From: Flavobacterium oncorhynchi
GTDB lineage: Bacteria; Bacteroidota; Bacteroidia; Flavobacteriales; Flavobacteriaceae
Assembly: GCF_002217355.1 (NCBI RefSeq)
Contig: NZ_MUHA01000001.1
Location: forward strand, 1-64,000
Length of the DNA: 64,000 nt
Reading direction: 5' to 3'
Made by a program: the position numbers and the translations under genes. Within the stretch, counting starts at the first letter, position 1, and every line of letters begins with the position of its first letter. This document shows positions 24,894 to 33,052 of this stretch, in pieces. Under the pieces are notes generated by a model. The model did not search any database and was not told the DNA's origin. It saw nothing but the letters and a program-made list of their open reading frames with translations.

Positions 24894-26177
24894 ATGGAAG
24901 AATACGGAAAAATATTGATTATTGCGATGCCTGTTTTTTTAGCTTTAATAGTAATTGAAAAAATATACGGCATTTACAAAAAGAACGATACTGCACCTTT
25001 GATAGACAGCGTGTCTAGTATTAGTTCTGGTATAACAAATTCTGTAAAAGATGTTTTAGGACTAAGCCTGACTTTTATTTCTTATGAATGGATGGTTTCT
25101 AAAATTGCTCTTTTTCATCAAGAAGCTACTGTTTTCTCTTATATCATAGCCTTTTTTGTTATCGATTTTTATGGTTATTGGAGCCATCGCTGGGCACATC
25201 AAATTAATCTTTTCTGGAATAAACATGCTATTCACCACAGCAGTGAAGAGTTTAATCTTGCCTGTGCATTGCGTCAGCCTATCGCAAGTTTAGCTAACTT
25301 ATTTACATTTTTATTAATTCCTGCCGCATTGTTAGGAGTTCCCGCTTCAGTAATTGCCATTACACTTCCGCTTCATTTATTCCTGCAGTTTTGGTACCAT
25401 ACTAAACACATCAAAAAAATGGGAATTATTGAACATATTCTCGTTACACCATCGCATCATAGAGTACATCATGCCATAAATCCAGAATATTTAGATAAAA
25501 ACCATTCACAGATATTTATTTTTTGGGATAAACTTTTTGGTACTTTTCAGGCTGAATTAGATGATGTTCCGCCAGTTTTTGGAATCACAAGACCTGCTAA
25601 TACGTGGAATCCAATAAAAATAAATTTTCAGCATCTAACGTTACTAATTAAGGATGCATGGCGCGCCGAGAATTGGAAAGACAAACTTACCATTTGGTTC
25701 AAACCAACAGGATGGCGCCCAGAAAATTTTGAGGAAAAATATCCTGTAAATAAAATCGAAAATGTTTTTGATTTTGAGAAATACGGTACACAAAACTCTC
25801 AAAAACTAATTTACTGGTCAGTTGCACAACTTTTAGTAACACTTTTGTTTGTGAGTTATTTGTTTGATAATATTGCTAAAATTGGACTTCCAAACATTTT
25901 TATCTACGGTTTTTTCATTTTAATAACTATTTACAGTTATAGTGAATTAATGGACAAAAGCAAGTACGCTGTTTTTTGGGAAGGTTTGCGCTTTGCCGTC
26001 GCAGCAGCAATTATTACTTATTATGGTGATTGGTTTGGTTTAAATCAAGTTTTTTATCTAAGTAATTATATCATTCTAGGTTACCTAAGTTTATCCTTTT
26101 TAGTATCGATATACTTTATAACAATTGATTTTAAAACGATCCAAAACCAACCCATAAATACATTAACCACAAAATGA
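24894..26177 (+). CDS. Fatty acid hydroxylase superfamily protein, AGMO-like
   Basis: A 427-residue membrane di-iron oxygenase. The eight-histidine signature is complete: HRWAH and HAIHHSS near residues 100-120 and HRVHH near 190, with further histidines between. After the catalytic core it has four more hydrophobic helices (about 300-420: LIYWSVAQLLVTLLFVSYLF, IFIYGFFILITIYSYSELMD). That long helical tail is absent from sterol desaturases but present in alkylglycerol monooxygenase (TMEM195/AGMO), which cleaves ether lipids. The stop overlaps the next start (ATGA) of a lysoplasmalogenase gene, which supports an ether-lipid role. Confidence 0.88.
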   Translation: MEEYGKILIIAMPVFLALIVIEKIYGIYKKNDTAPLIDSVSSISSGITNSVKDVLGLSLTFISYEWMVSKIALFHQEATVFSYIIAFFVIDFYGYWSHRWAHQINLFWNKHAIHHSSEEFNLACALRQPIASLANLFTFLLIPAALLGVPASVIAITLPLHLFLQFWYHTKHIKKMGIIEHILVTPSHHRVHHAINPEYLDKNHSQIFIFWDKLFGTFQAELDDVPPVFGITRPANTWNPIKINFQHLTLLIKDAWRAENWKDKLTIWFKPTGWRPENFEEKYPVNKIENVFDFEKYGTQNSQKLIYWSVAQLLVTLLFVSYLFDNIAKIGLPNIFIYGFFILITIYSYSELMDKSKYAVFWEGLRFAVAAAIITYYGDWFGLNQVFYLSNYIILGYLSLSFLVSIYFITIDFKTIQNQPINTLTTK

Positions 26178-26851
26178 AAAATTCTACTTTATTTAAAATC
26201 TATATTGCATTTAGCATTGTTTATCTGCTTATTCTATTTTTAGGACATGAAAATCTAAACTTTTTTTTAAAGCCGATATTGATACCGATTTTAATTTTTG
26301 GGGTTTATTTTTATAAAAATTTTCCAACTAAAAATATTCTTTTAACTGCCTTAATATTCTCGTGGATTGGTGATGTAATATTGCTTTTTTCAGATATATC
26401 CGAAATTTATTTTATTCTCGGATTAGTTTCTTTCTTAATTTCTCACATCGTTTATTGTATACTTTTTAATCGTCAAACTAAACGAAATTTAAAAAAGAAC
26501 AGCATTGCAATAGGAATTGGCACCATATTAATTGCTTGTTATTTAATTGGAATGTTATCTGTATTATTGCCTTCTTTGGGCGATTTAAAAATACCTGTAA
26601 TAGTTTATGCCAGTGTAATTTCGATTATGCTTTTGTTTGCTTACAACGGACTTTTAAATTGGAATGAACCAGGCAACAAACTAGTTTTTTCTGGTGCGCT
26701 TGTTTTTGTTATTTCTGACAGCATTTTGGCAATTAACAAATTTTACAACCCAATTGAGAAAAGTTCCTTTTTTATCATGCTCACTTATCTTGTGGCACAA
26801 TATCTGATTGTAATTGGTATACTAAAACTGAATCCGAAGAACGTAGAATAG
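26174..26851 (+). CDS. Lysoplasmalogenase (YhhN/TMEM86 family)
   Basis: A 225-residue polytopic membrane protein with about eight helices. Family signatures are present: FSWIGDVILLFSD near residue 70 and KLVFSGALVFVISDSILAINKF near 165, each holding a conserved Asp used for catalysis. TMEM86B hydrolyses the vinyl-ether bond of lysoplasmalogens. It starts four bases inside the end of the AGMO-like gene, so translation is coupled. Confidence 0.9.
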   Translation: MKNSTLFKIYIAFSIVYLLILFLGHENLNFFLKPILIPILIFGVYFYKNFPTKNILLTALIFSWIGDVILLFSDISEIYFILGLVSFLISHIVYCILFNRQTKRNLKKNSIAIGIGTILIACYLIGMLSVLLPSLGDLKIPVIVYASVISIMLLFAYNGLLNWNEPGNKLVFSGALVFVISDSILAINKFYNPIEKSSFFIMLTYLVAQYLIVIGILKLNPKNVE

Positions 26852-26910
26852 TATTTTGATACAAATACTCATTTCTTCTTTAAATACAGTTATACAGCAA
26901 AAAAACCTTT

Positions 26911-26918
26911 TACATTTG
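26911..26918 (+). promoter_or_regulatory. -7 promoter element TACATTTG
   Basis: Matches TAnnTTTG, 22 bases before the lipoprotein gene at 26941. Confidence 0.5.
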
Positions 26919-26940
26919 TACGACCAAAATAGATCAAACC

Positions 26941-27393
26941 ATGAAAAAAACAGCTCTTTTCATTATTTTACTAATTACTGTATCATCTTGTATCAGTACA
27001 AAATCAACATTAAAAAATGTAGATGATAATGCGCCTGATTTGGTACTTGGCAAAAACAATACTTTTATCATTTCGCTATTCAGTAAAGACAAAAAGTATG
27101 GTTATAATCCTGATTATCCTGTAAATATTTTTTTTAGAAACACAAAAGATGAAGCCACAAACGAAATTCGTTTTTTGAATGCTTTAGCGGGGCCAAATGG
27201 TGAAAAAATTACTTATAAACGTTTAGAAACATGCTGTCCGTTTCCTACCAAAAGAAGTGATATGGGTGCCGGATTTTTAAATGTTTACGAATTGACTTGG
27301 GAAGGGCAAAAAAAACCAATAACGCTATATTTGAACATTTACGAAAAAGGTATTTTGATGGTTCCGCTGGGATTGACTTTAAAAAAGGAGTAA
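26941..27393 (+). CDS. Hypothetical lipoprotein upstream of kdsA
   Basis: A 150-residue lipoprotein (MKKTALFIILLITVSSC), mature part beta-rich with a conserved-looking ETCCPFPTKRSDMGAGFL segment containing vicinal cysteines. The sequence contains nothing like a KdsA TIM barrel. From memory, flavobacterial relatives carry the name 2-dehydro-3-deoxyphosphooctonate aldolase, which I regard as transferred from the kdsA neighbour. Function is unknown. A purine-rich AAAAAAGGAG follows within its last codons and may serve the downstream small gene. Confidence 0.82.
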   Translation: MKKTALFIILLITVSSCISTKSTLKNVDDNAPDLVLGKNNTFIISLFSKDKKYGYNPDYPVNIFFRNTKDEATNEIRFLNALAGPNGEKITYKRLETCCPFPTKRSDMGAGFLNVYELTWEGQKKPITLYLNIYEKGILMVPLGLTLKKE

Positions 27394-27401
27394 AAATAAA
27401 A

Positions 27402-27729
27402 ATGCTCAATATATTACCTTTACTTCTCATTATTTTTCCAGTGCTTTCTCAATTAATACTTGGAACACTTTCTATTTATAAACCTGTTTCTTTAAAATTC
27501 AAAATTGTTTCTTGGATAAATTATATATTGCAAATTATATTCTCTTTTACAGCTTTTTAATATTGCAGATTATAACCTTAGAAAACAATATGAACCAAAT
27601 CCTGTGAGATGCGGTATGCCGCTCGTTGGAATAGCTGCAGGCTGTTTCTTTCTACTTTTTACTCTAATTTTAGTTATTGTAATTCAATTTGTAGTTAAAA
27701 GATGGAGAGCAAAAAGGAACATGATATAA
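27402..27729 (+). pseudogene. Frameshifted small membrane protein gene
   Basis: ATG at 27402 opens MLNILPLLLIIFPVLSQLIL and ends at a TAA at 27558-27560 after 52 residues. In the next frame, coding-like sequence continues from 27559 (NIADYNLRKQYEPNPVRCGM, then a hydrophobic helix CFFLLFTLILVIVIQFVV and a basic tail) to TAA at 27727-27729. Deleting one T from the TTTTT run at 27554-27558 would join both into a 108-residue protein with three hydrophobic segments and a positively charged end. The break is either a true frameshift mutation, a sequencing error in the homopolymer, or slippage. A purine-rich ribosome-binding sequence (27381-27390) precedes the ATG. Bases 27730-27980 hold no gene that I can see. 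Confidence 0.65.
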
Positions 27730-27983
27730 CATAGTATTCCTTAGTAAAAATAGCAGGAATATTTTTATTCATAATCTTGGAAAACATATGCAAACTGCAA
27801 AACTTTAGAACATGATAAATGTCATTTATTAGTTTCTTTTCATGCTTTAATATTGTCATGAAAAAAGCATATAATTATTCAAAAGTATTTTTTGAAATTC
27901 GTTTAATTCTACTAAGCTCTTAGCCAGTTATTCGCGTTCTTAAAATAATCTTAAATCTTCATCTGCTATTCATAAATCATGAC

Positions 27984-27991
27984 TACCTTTG
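27984..27991 (+). promoter_or_regulatory. -7 promoter element TACCTTTG of kdsA
   Basis: Matches TAnnTTTG and lies just downstream of an in-frame ATG at 27979. That ATG would be upstream of the transcript start, so the ATG at 28012 is the start. Confidence 0.6.
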
Positions 27992-28011
27992 CATTGCAAA
28001 AAAATAATTTT

Positions 28012-28830
28012 ATGAACTTACAACATATTCCACAAATTAAGCATACTGACAGCGGAAATTTCTTTTTATTGGCGGGCCCTTGCGCTATTGAAGGAGAGGA
28101 AATGGCTCTTAGAATTGCTGAAAAATTAGTTGGTATTACCGACAATCTTCAAATTCCTTATGTATTTAAAGGATCTTTTAAAAAAGCAAATCGTTCTAGA
28201 ATTGACAGCTTTTCTGGAATTGGAGACGAAAAAGCTTTAAAAATTTTAAGAAAAGTTTCTGAAACTTTTCACGTTCCAACAGTTACAGACATTCATACTA
28301 ATGAAGATGCTGACATGGCAGCGCAATACGTTGATGTTTTACAAATTCCAGCATTCTTAGTTCGCCAAACTGATTTAGTTGTGGCAGCTGCAAATACTGG
28401 AAGAACAGTAAACTTGAAAAAAGGACAATTTATGAGTCCCGAAAGTATGAAACATGCAGTACAAAAGGTATTAGACTGTAATAATGAAAATGTTATGGTT
28501 ACTGATCGCGGTACTATGTTTGGCTACCAAGACATGATTGTTGATTATAGAGGAATCCCTACTATGCAGCAATATGCAACTACTGTTCTGGATGTTACGC
28601 ATTCACTGCAACAGCCAAATCAAACAGCAGGAATTACGGGCGGAAGACCTGATATGATCGAAACGGTTGCTAAAGCTGGTATTGCCGTAGGTGTTGATGG
28701 TATTTTTATCGAAACTCATTTTGATCCTGCAAATGCAAAAAGTGATGGTGCTAATATGCTTCATTTAGACTATTTTGAAGGTTTAATGACAAAATTAGTT
28801 GCTATCAGAAAAACAGTTAACTCATTCTAA
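28012..28830 (+). CDS. kdsA: 3-deoxy-8-phosphooctulonate synthase
   Basis: Condenses arabinose 5-phosphate with PEP to make KDO 8-phosphate for lipopolysaccharide. It is 272 residues from the ATG at 28012, chosen because the promoter covers the region after the upstream ATG at 27979. Conserved blocks: LLAGPCAIEGEE, VFKGSFKKANRSR with PEP-binding Lys and Arg, VTDIHT, QIPAFLVRQTDL, NLKKGQFMSPE, TDRGTMFGY and IETHFDPANAKSDG. The Cys in GPC and the Asn/Asp pattern at the metal site do not by themselves settle whether it is metal dependent. Confidence 0.95.
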   Translation: MNLQHIPQIKHTDSGNFFLLAGPCAIEGEEMALRIAEKLVGITDNLQIPYVFKGSFKKANRSRIDSFSGIGDEKALKILRKVSETFHVPTVTDIHTNEDADMAAQYVDVLQIPAFLVRQTDLVVAAANTGRTVNLKKGQFMSPESMKHAVQKVLDCNNENVMVTDRGTMFGYQDMIVDYRGIPTMQQYATTVLDVTHSLQQPNQTAGITGGRPDMIETVAKAGIAVGVDGIFIETHFDPANAKSDGANMLHLDYFEGLMTKLVAIRKTVNSF

Positions 28831-28849
28831 ATTTATAATACTAAGTTCT

Positions 28850-29746
28850 TTGAAAACAAAATTTCTATTTTTCTTCTTGATTTGTGTTTCTTTAAGCACT
28901 TTTGCCCAAGAGGAAATTCCGGTACAAAAATACGCAGCTCATAACAAAGGGAAATTCTTTGTTATGTGGGGCGGAAACAGAGAAAGTTACTCTAACTCTG
29001 ATGTAAATTTCAGAGGTAAAGACTACAACTTTACTGTTGAAAATATGAAGGCTCATGATAAACCGAAAGGCTGGCATGTTGATTATGTTAATCCTGTAAA
29101 CATGACTATTCCTCAGACAAACTTGAGATTGGGTTACTTTTTTAGTGATCATTACAGTGTAACAATTGGTGTTGATCATATGAAATATGTAATGTCTCAG
29201 AATCAAATTGCAAACGTTAACGGATACATCGATCTACCTACTGATCAAGCTGGCTCAATTTACAATGGAGTTTACAATAACAGACCTGTAGATATGTCTA
29301 TAGGCGGTGCACAAGAAGGTGGAATGCCTCCTGGAAGCACTGATACTCCTTTCTTAATTTATGAGCATACTGACGGTTTAAACTACATTAATACTGAGGT
29401 TTCAAGATTTGATGATGTTTCTAAATGGTTTGGTCTGCCAAATATAGATAAGGTACAAATTAACTTGACTGAAGGTTTAGGTATTGGACTTTTATACCCT
29501 AAAACAAATACAACTTTATTAGGAAAAGATCGTCACGATGATTTTCATATTTCTGGTTACGGTGTTTCGGCAAAAGCGGGTATCAATGTTACTTTTTTCA
29601 AACACTTCTATATTCAAGGAGAATTAAAAGGCGGTTACATCAATATGCAGGATATTAGAACTACTGTAAGTAATGAAGATAAGGCTTCGCAAGACTTTTT
29701 CTTTTTTCAAAGAATTATTGCTGTTGGCGGTATTTTCAGAATCTAA
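28850..29746 (+). CDS. Putative outer-membrane beta-barrel protein
   Basis: A 298-residue exported protein. No ATG gives a proper N-terminus. The TTG at 28850 yields a clean signal peptide (MKTKFLFFFLICVSLSTFAQ), so I take it over the TTG at 28799, which lies within kdsA. The mature part has alternating amphipathic strands (LRLGYFFSDHYSVTIGVDHM, HFYIQGELKGGYI) and ends FFFFQRIIAVGGIFRI, as expected for an outer-membrane barrel with a terminal aromatic strand. Function is unknown. A terminator follows. Confidence 0.78.
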   Translation: MKTKFLFFFLICVSLSTFAQEEIPVQKYAAHNKGKFFVMWGGNRESYSNSDVNFRGKDYNFTVENMKAHDKPKGWHVDYVNPVNMTIPQTNLRLGYFFSDHYSVTIGVDHMKYVMSQNQIANVNGYIDLPTDQAGSIYNGVYNNRPVDMSIGGAQEGGMPPGSTDTPFLIYEHTDGLNYINTEVSRFDDVSKWFGLPNIDKVQINLTEGLGIGLLYPKTNTTLLGKDRHDDFHISGYGVSAKAGINVTFFKHFYIQGELKGGYINMQDIRTTVSNEDKASQDFFFFQRIIAVGGIFRI

Positions 29747-29767
29747 TATTTCGTAAGAAAAAGAATT

Positions 29768-29804
29768 AAAAATAGTTATCATTTATTTGGTAACTATTTT
29801 TTTT
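29768..29804 (+). terminator. Terminator after outer-membrane protein gene
   Basis: 10-bp stem AAAATAGTTA / TAACTATTTT with a 12-base loop and a T-run. Confidence 0.75.
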
Positions 29805-29808
29805 ATCA

Positions 29809-29834
29809 TTTACTTTGTAATTCAAAGTTCTTTT
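29809..29834 (+). promoter_or_regulatory. Operator-like repeat, copy A
   Basis: A 26-base word containing ACTTTG-N5-CAAAGT, located 78 bases before the YiiX-like gene. It matches the sequence at 30640-30665 at 22 of 26 positions, and all four differences are A/T swaps. Confidence 0.6.
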
Positions 29835-29912
29835 TAGTTGTGTTAATTTTTTATCAAAACAAATTAGATACAACATCTAAAAAAGTACTTTTAGCTTTCA
29901 ATTATAAAACCA

Positions 29913-30590
29913 ATGAAAAAACAAAAATATATATTTCTCGGCATTACATTTCTACTAAGCTTTGGTCTTGCTTTATTTGTAGCAATGTCTGTTTTTCCGA
30001 ATAATCCCTTTTCTTCTAAAGCGAAAACAGAAAATAAGGCTGTGAGTAAAATTCAGGATGGTGATATTATTTTTCAAACATCACAATCGCCTCAATGCGA
30101 AGCGGTGCGAATTGCCACAAACTCAAAATTCTCGCATTGCGGTATTATCTACGATATAAACGGAAAATGGTTTGTCTTTGAAGCAGTTCAACCTGTAAAA
30201 TTGACTCCGTTTGAGGATTGGATTAAGCACGGAAAAGACAATAAATATGTGGTAAAAAGATTAAAAGACAATGCTGTTTTAACTCCTGTTGTTCTTCAAA
30301 AAATGAAAGACTACAGTCAGCAATTTGACGGCAAAGAATATGATTCTTATTTTGAATGGACGGATAATAGAATTTATTGTTCAGAACTGGTTTGGAAAAT
30401 TTATAAAAATGCCGCTGGCATTGAGCTTTCGAAATTAAGAGAACTAAAAGATTTTAATTTAACTGATGTCAGAGTTCAAAAAATATTAAAAGAACGATAT
30501 GGTAATGAAATTCCGCTTCAAGAAAAAGTAGTTGCTCCTTCTGACCTTTCAGATTCGAGTTTACTAAAAACTATAGTTGATAATTATTAA
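29913..30590 (+). CDS. YiiX/YebB-like permuted NlpC/P60 cysteine hydrolase
   Basis: A 225-residue protein with an N-terminal signal anchor (residues 7-28) and a papain-like fold in permuted order. GDIIFQTSQSPQCEAVRIA opens the domain; H75 lies in KFSHCGIIY, a polar residue at E90 in FVFEAV, and the nucleophile C156 in RIYCSELVWKIY. The permuted families act on peptidoglycan or lipid amides, so the substrate is open. It is a single-gene unit between two hairpins, with a copy of the shared operator upstream. Confidence 0.88.
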   Translation: MKKQKYIFLGITFLLSFGLALFVAMSVFPNNPFSSKAKTENKAVSKIQDGDIIFQTSQSPQCEAVRIATNSKFSHCGIIYDINGKWFVFEAVQPVKLTPFEDWIKHGKDNKYVVKRLKDNAVLTPVVLQKMKDYSQQFDGKEYDSYFEWTDNRIYCSELVWKIYKNAAGIELSKLRELKDFNLTDVRVQKILKERYGNEIPLQEKVVAPSDLSDSSLLKTIVDNY

Positions 30591-30596
30591 AAATAG

Positions 30597-30628
30597 CAAA
30601 AAGCTAATTCGAAAATCAATTGGCTTTT
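30597..30628 (+). terminator. Terminator after YiiX-like gene
   Basis: Stem of about 10 bp (AAAGCTAATT / AATTGGCTTT, one G-U pair) with an 8-base loop and a short T-rich tail. Confidence 0.6.
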
Positions 30629-30639
30629 ATATTTATTAT

Positions 30640-30665
30640 TTTACTTTGAATTTCAAAGAACTTTT
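30640..30665 (+). promoter_or_regulatory. Operator-like repeat, copy B
   Basis: Contains the odd palindrome CTTTGAATTTCAAAG inside a 26-base word nearly identical to 29809-29834. It ends 12 bases before the Coq4-like start. Confidence 0.6.
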
Positions 30666-30677
30666 AAAAATATATTT

Positions 30678-31130
30678 ATGAGAGACTATCTAATTGAAAA
30701 ACTTTATGAATGCAGTAAAAAGCCCTATCAAAAATATTTTAAAAAGAATGAACCTTGGGAAATTGATAAAACGCAGTTAATGGATTATCCTGAAGGAAGT
30801 CTAGGCCGTGGATTGGGAAATTTTCTTTACAAGAACCATTTCGACATGCAAGAAAAACTGGAAGATCATGACATTATTCATGTCTTAACAAATACAGGTA
30901 TTTCTGTATATGAAGAAATTGGAATGCAGTATTATCTTTTAGGAAACGGGAAACGAAGTTTGTATTTGTTCATGGTTATACTTTCTGGAACAGTGTTTTA
31001 CCCAAACAAACTACAGTACTTTATAAATCAGTACAAAAGAGGAAAACGAGCACTGCCATTCCATTATCTTGATTTTTCAAAAATGCTTTTAAAACCAATT
31101 TATACTATTCAGCAATCATTTAAAATTTAA
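30678..31130 (+). CDS. Coq4-like protein
   Basis: A 150-residue protein with the Coq4 metal motif H64-D65-x-x-H68 followed by E79/E80 (LEDHDIIHVLTNTG then ISVYEE). After it come EIGMQYYLLGNGKRSLYLF and a closing amphipathic region, as in the family. Coq4 is required for ubiquinone synthesis in eukaryotes and many proteobacteria, but Bacteroidetes are menaquinone users and no ubi/coq gene is nearby. The role here is unknown. It is three bases upstream of a small membrane gene. Confidence 0.8.
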   Translation: MRDYLIEKLYECSKKPYQKYFKKNEPWEIDKTQLMDYPEGSLGRGLGNFLYKNHFDMQEKLEDHDIIHVLTNTGISVYEEIGMQYYLLGNGKRSLYLFMVILSGTVFYPNKLQYFINQYKRGKRALPFHYLDFSKMLLKPIYTIQQSFKI

Positions 31131-31133
31131 TTT

Positions 31134-31439
31134 ATGAAAACAACTCATCACAAACCTTTTGAAGAAAAGCAATCAACTGAATTAGCTGTTGGCACTTTTA
31201 TGATTAGTACGATCTTGTTTGTACTTTATATTATTTCGAATGAGAGCCCGAATGTATTAGTTATTGCATGGCCGTTTGCGTCTTCTGCGATAATAGTAAA
31301 TATTATAATGTTAGTAAATCTAACAGATCGATTTATTCATTTACCAGAATATCGAAAAGATATTGCACTTAAGATTTTAATACTGCTTTCTAATATTCCA
31401 ATAACCTTTTTGTATTATTTGATTGTGATGAAATTTTGA
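31134..31439 (+). CDS. Small integral membrane protein
   Basis: A 101-residue protein with three hydrophobic helices (about 18-38, 42-62 and 79-99: LAVGTFMISTILFVLYIIS, IAWPFASSAIIVNIIMLV, IALKILILLSNIPITFLYYL). A short soluble N-terminus (MKTTHHKPFEEKQSTE) precedes them. I know no functional family for it. It starts three bases after the Coq4-like stop and shares its operator and terminator, so a joint role is likely. Confidence 0.75.
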   Translation: MKTTHHKPFEEKQSTELAVGTFMISTILFVLYIISNESPNVLVIAWPFASSAIIVNIIMLVNLTDRFIHLPEYRKDIALKILILLSNIPITFLYYLIVMKF

Positions 31440-31503
31440 TTTTTTTTTGATTATAAAAGCAAAATTATCTCAGCTTCAGAAAAGCACAATATTTATATCA
31501 AAA

Positions 31504-31535
31504 AAAATAGACTGTCAAAAATGACAGTCTATTTT
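31504..31535. terminator. Bidirectional terminator
   Basis: Perfect 14-bp stem (AAAATAGACTGTCA / TGACAGTCTATTTT) with an AAAA loop. A/T tracts on both sides suit the plus-strand Coq4 unit and the minus-strand M28 peptidase. Confidence 0.85.
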
Positions 31536-31556
31536 ATATATTATAGATTTTAAATC

Positions 31557-32948
31557 TTAATTCGCTTTCGGTAATTCAATTCCGTTTTGATCTAATAGAT
31601 ACATCAAAGAAGTCATTGTTGCCGCTCCAAGTTCTAATTCTCTTTTATTGATAGCGTCAAATTTATCATTTGCAGCATGATGATAATCAAAATAACGTTG
31701 TGAATCTGGTTTTAAACCTGCTTTAACGATGGCTTTAGACGTTAAGTGTCCAATATCTGAACCTGCGTGACCAATTGTAAAACTGTGTACTAAATAAGGT
31801 TCAAAAAGATCTTTGTATCCTTGAATTTTTTTCAAATTAACATCATCCGCTTCTATAGAAAATCCTCTTGGAGAAAATCCTCCTGAATCACTTTCCAATG
31901 CAAAAATGTGGTTTTCTTTTTTCTGTTTTGAAACTTCTTCATATTTCGCTCCGCCTCTTCCGCCATTTTCTTCATTCATGAACAATACAACACGAATTGT
32001 ATTTTTTGGCTTGTAATTTAAGTTTTTAAGTATACGAAGCACTTCCATACTTTGCACTACTCCTGCTCCGTCATCGTGAGAACCGTCTGCTAAATCCCAA
32101 GAATCTAAATGTCCGCCCACAACCATAATGTTTTCTGGAGTTACTGTTCCTGTTAATTCTCCAATAACATTATAAGACAATGCATCTGGCAAAGTTTCGC
32201 ATGATTGTTTAAAATAGAATTTTAAAGCTGGGTTCCTTTTTAAAGATTTACTCAACAATTCGGCACCATTTGTACTAATTGCTGCTGTTGGAATATATTC
32301 TTCTTTTTTCAAATCTCCATAACTTTGCGCTCCTGTATGTGGAAAATCGTCTAAACGCAAATTCATTGAACGAACAATGGTTCCTACAGCTCCTAATTTA
32401 GCAGCTTCTTTTGCGCCAGCATATCTTTGATCTACACAAGCTCCGTACGAAGTAAATGTTTCTATATTTTCAGGATTCATTGGTCTGTTGTAAAACACAA
32501 TTTTCCCTTTTACTTTATCAGCTCCTAATTCACTTAATTCTTTAATACCCTGCACTTCTATAATTTCTGCAGTAAGTCCTGTTTTTGCTGTTGCCACAGA
32601 TCCTCCTAAAGCACAAATTGGAACAGCAGTTTTTACTTTTCCGTCAAGGATAAAAGCAGTTTCTTTTTCGCCGCGTACCCAGTGAGGCACCATAACTTCC
32701 TGTAAGTATACTTTATCAAGTCCAAGACTTTCTAATTGTCTTTTGGTATATTGAACTGCTTCTTCTGCAGTTGCAGAACCAGATAATCGTGCTCCAATAT
32801 CATTAGACAGATATTCTAACCAAGAATAACATTTTGCTTCGGTTAAAGCTTTTTTATAGAATAATTTGATATTTTTCTCATCATTTGACTGAGCAAATAA
32901 TGTCAATCCGTTTAAAACTAAAGCAGTTAAAAGAATCGTTTTTTTCAT
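31557..32948 (-). CDS. Secreted M28-family peptidase
   Basis: A 463-residue exported di-zinc exopeptidase (signal MKKTILLTALVLNGLTLFAQ), in the carboxypeptidase Q-like group of M28. A PA-type insert lies around residues 120-250. The catalytic domain carries GGHLDSWDLADGS, HDDGAG, MNEENGGRGG with the catalytic Glu, and a late HAGSDIGH. It likely trims peptides in the periplasm. It lies downstream of the glycan locus on the same strand, but a terminator and a 173-base gap separate them. Confidence 0.92.
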   Translation of the reverse strand: MKKTILLTALVLNGLTLFAQSNDEKNIKLFYKKALTEAKCYSWLEYLSNDIGARLSGSATAEEAVQYTKRQLESLGLDKVYLQEVMVPHWVRGEKETAFILDGKVKTAVPICALGGSVATAKTGLTAEIIEVQGIKELSELGADKVKGKIVFYNRPMNPENIETFTSYGACVDQRYAGAKEAAKLGAVGTIVRSMNLRLDDFPHTGAQSYGDLKKEEYIPTAAISTNGAELLSKSLKRNPALKFYFKQSCETLPDALSYNVIGELTGTVTPENIMVVGGHLDSWDLADGSHDDGAGVVQSMEVLRILKNLNYKPKNTIRVVLFMNEENGGRGGAKYEEVSKQKKENHIFALESDSGGFSPRGFSIEADDVNLKKIQGYKDLFEPYLVHSFTIGHAGSDIGHLTSKAIVKAGLKPDSQRYFDYHHAANDKFDAINKRELELGAATMTSLMYLLDQNGIELPKAN

Positions 32949-33052
32949 AGTTTTTATAGCGTTTTGGTCTTTTGTTTGAGTTTTTTTTTAGCTTAGATCA
33001 CAAAGGAACAAAATTCTTTTAAAACTGTTCGAGTTTTTCTCTAAACCTTTCT

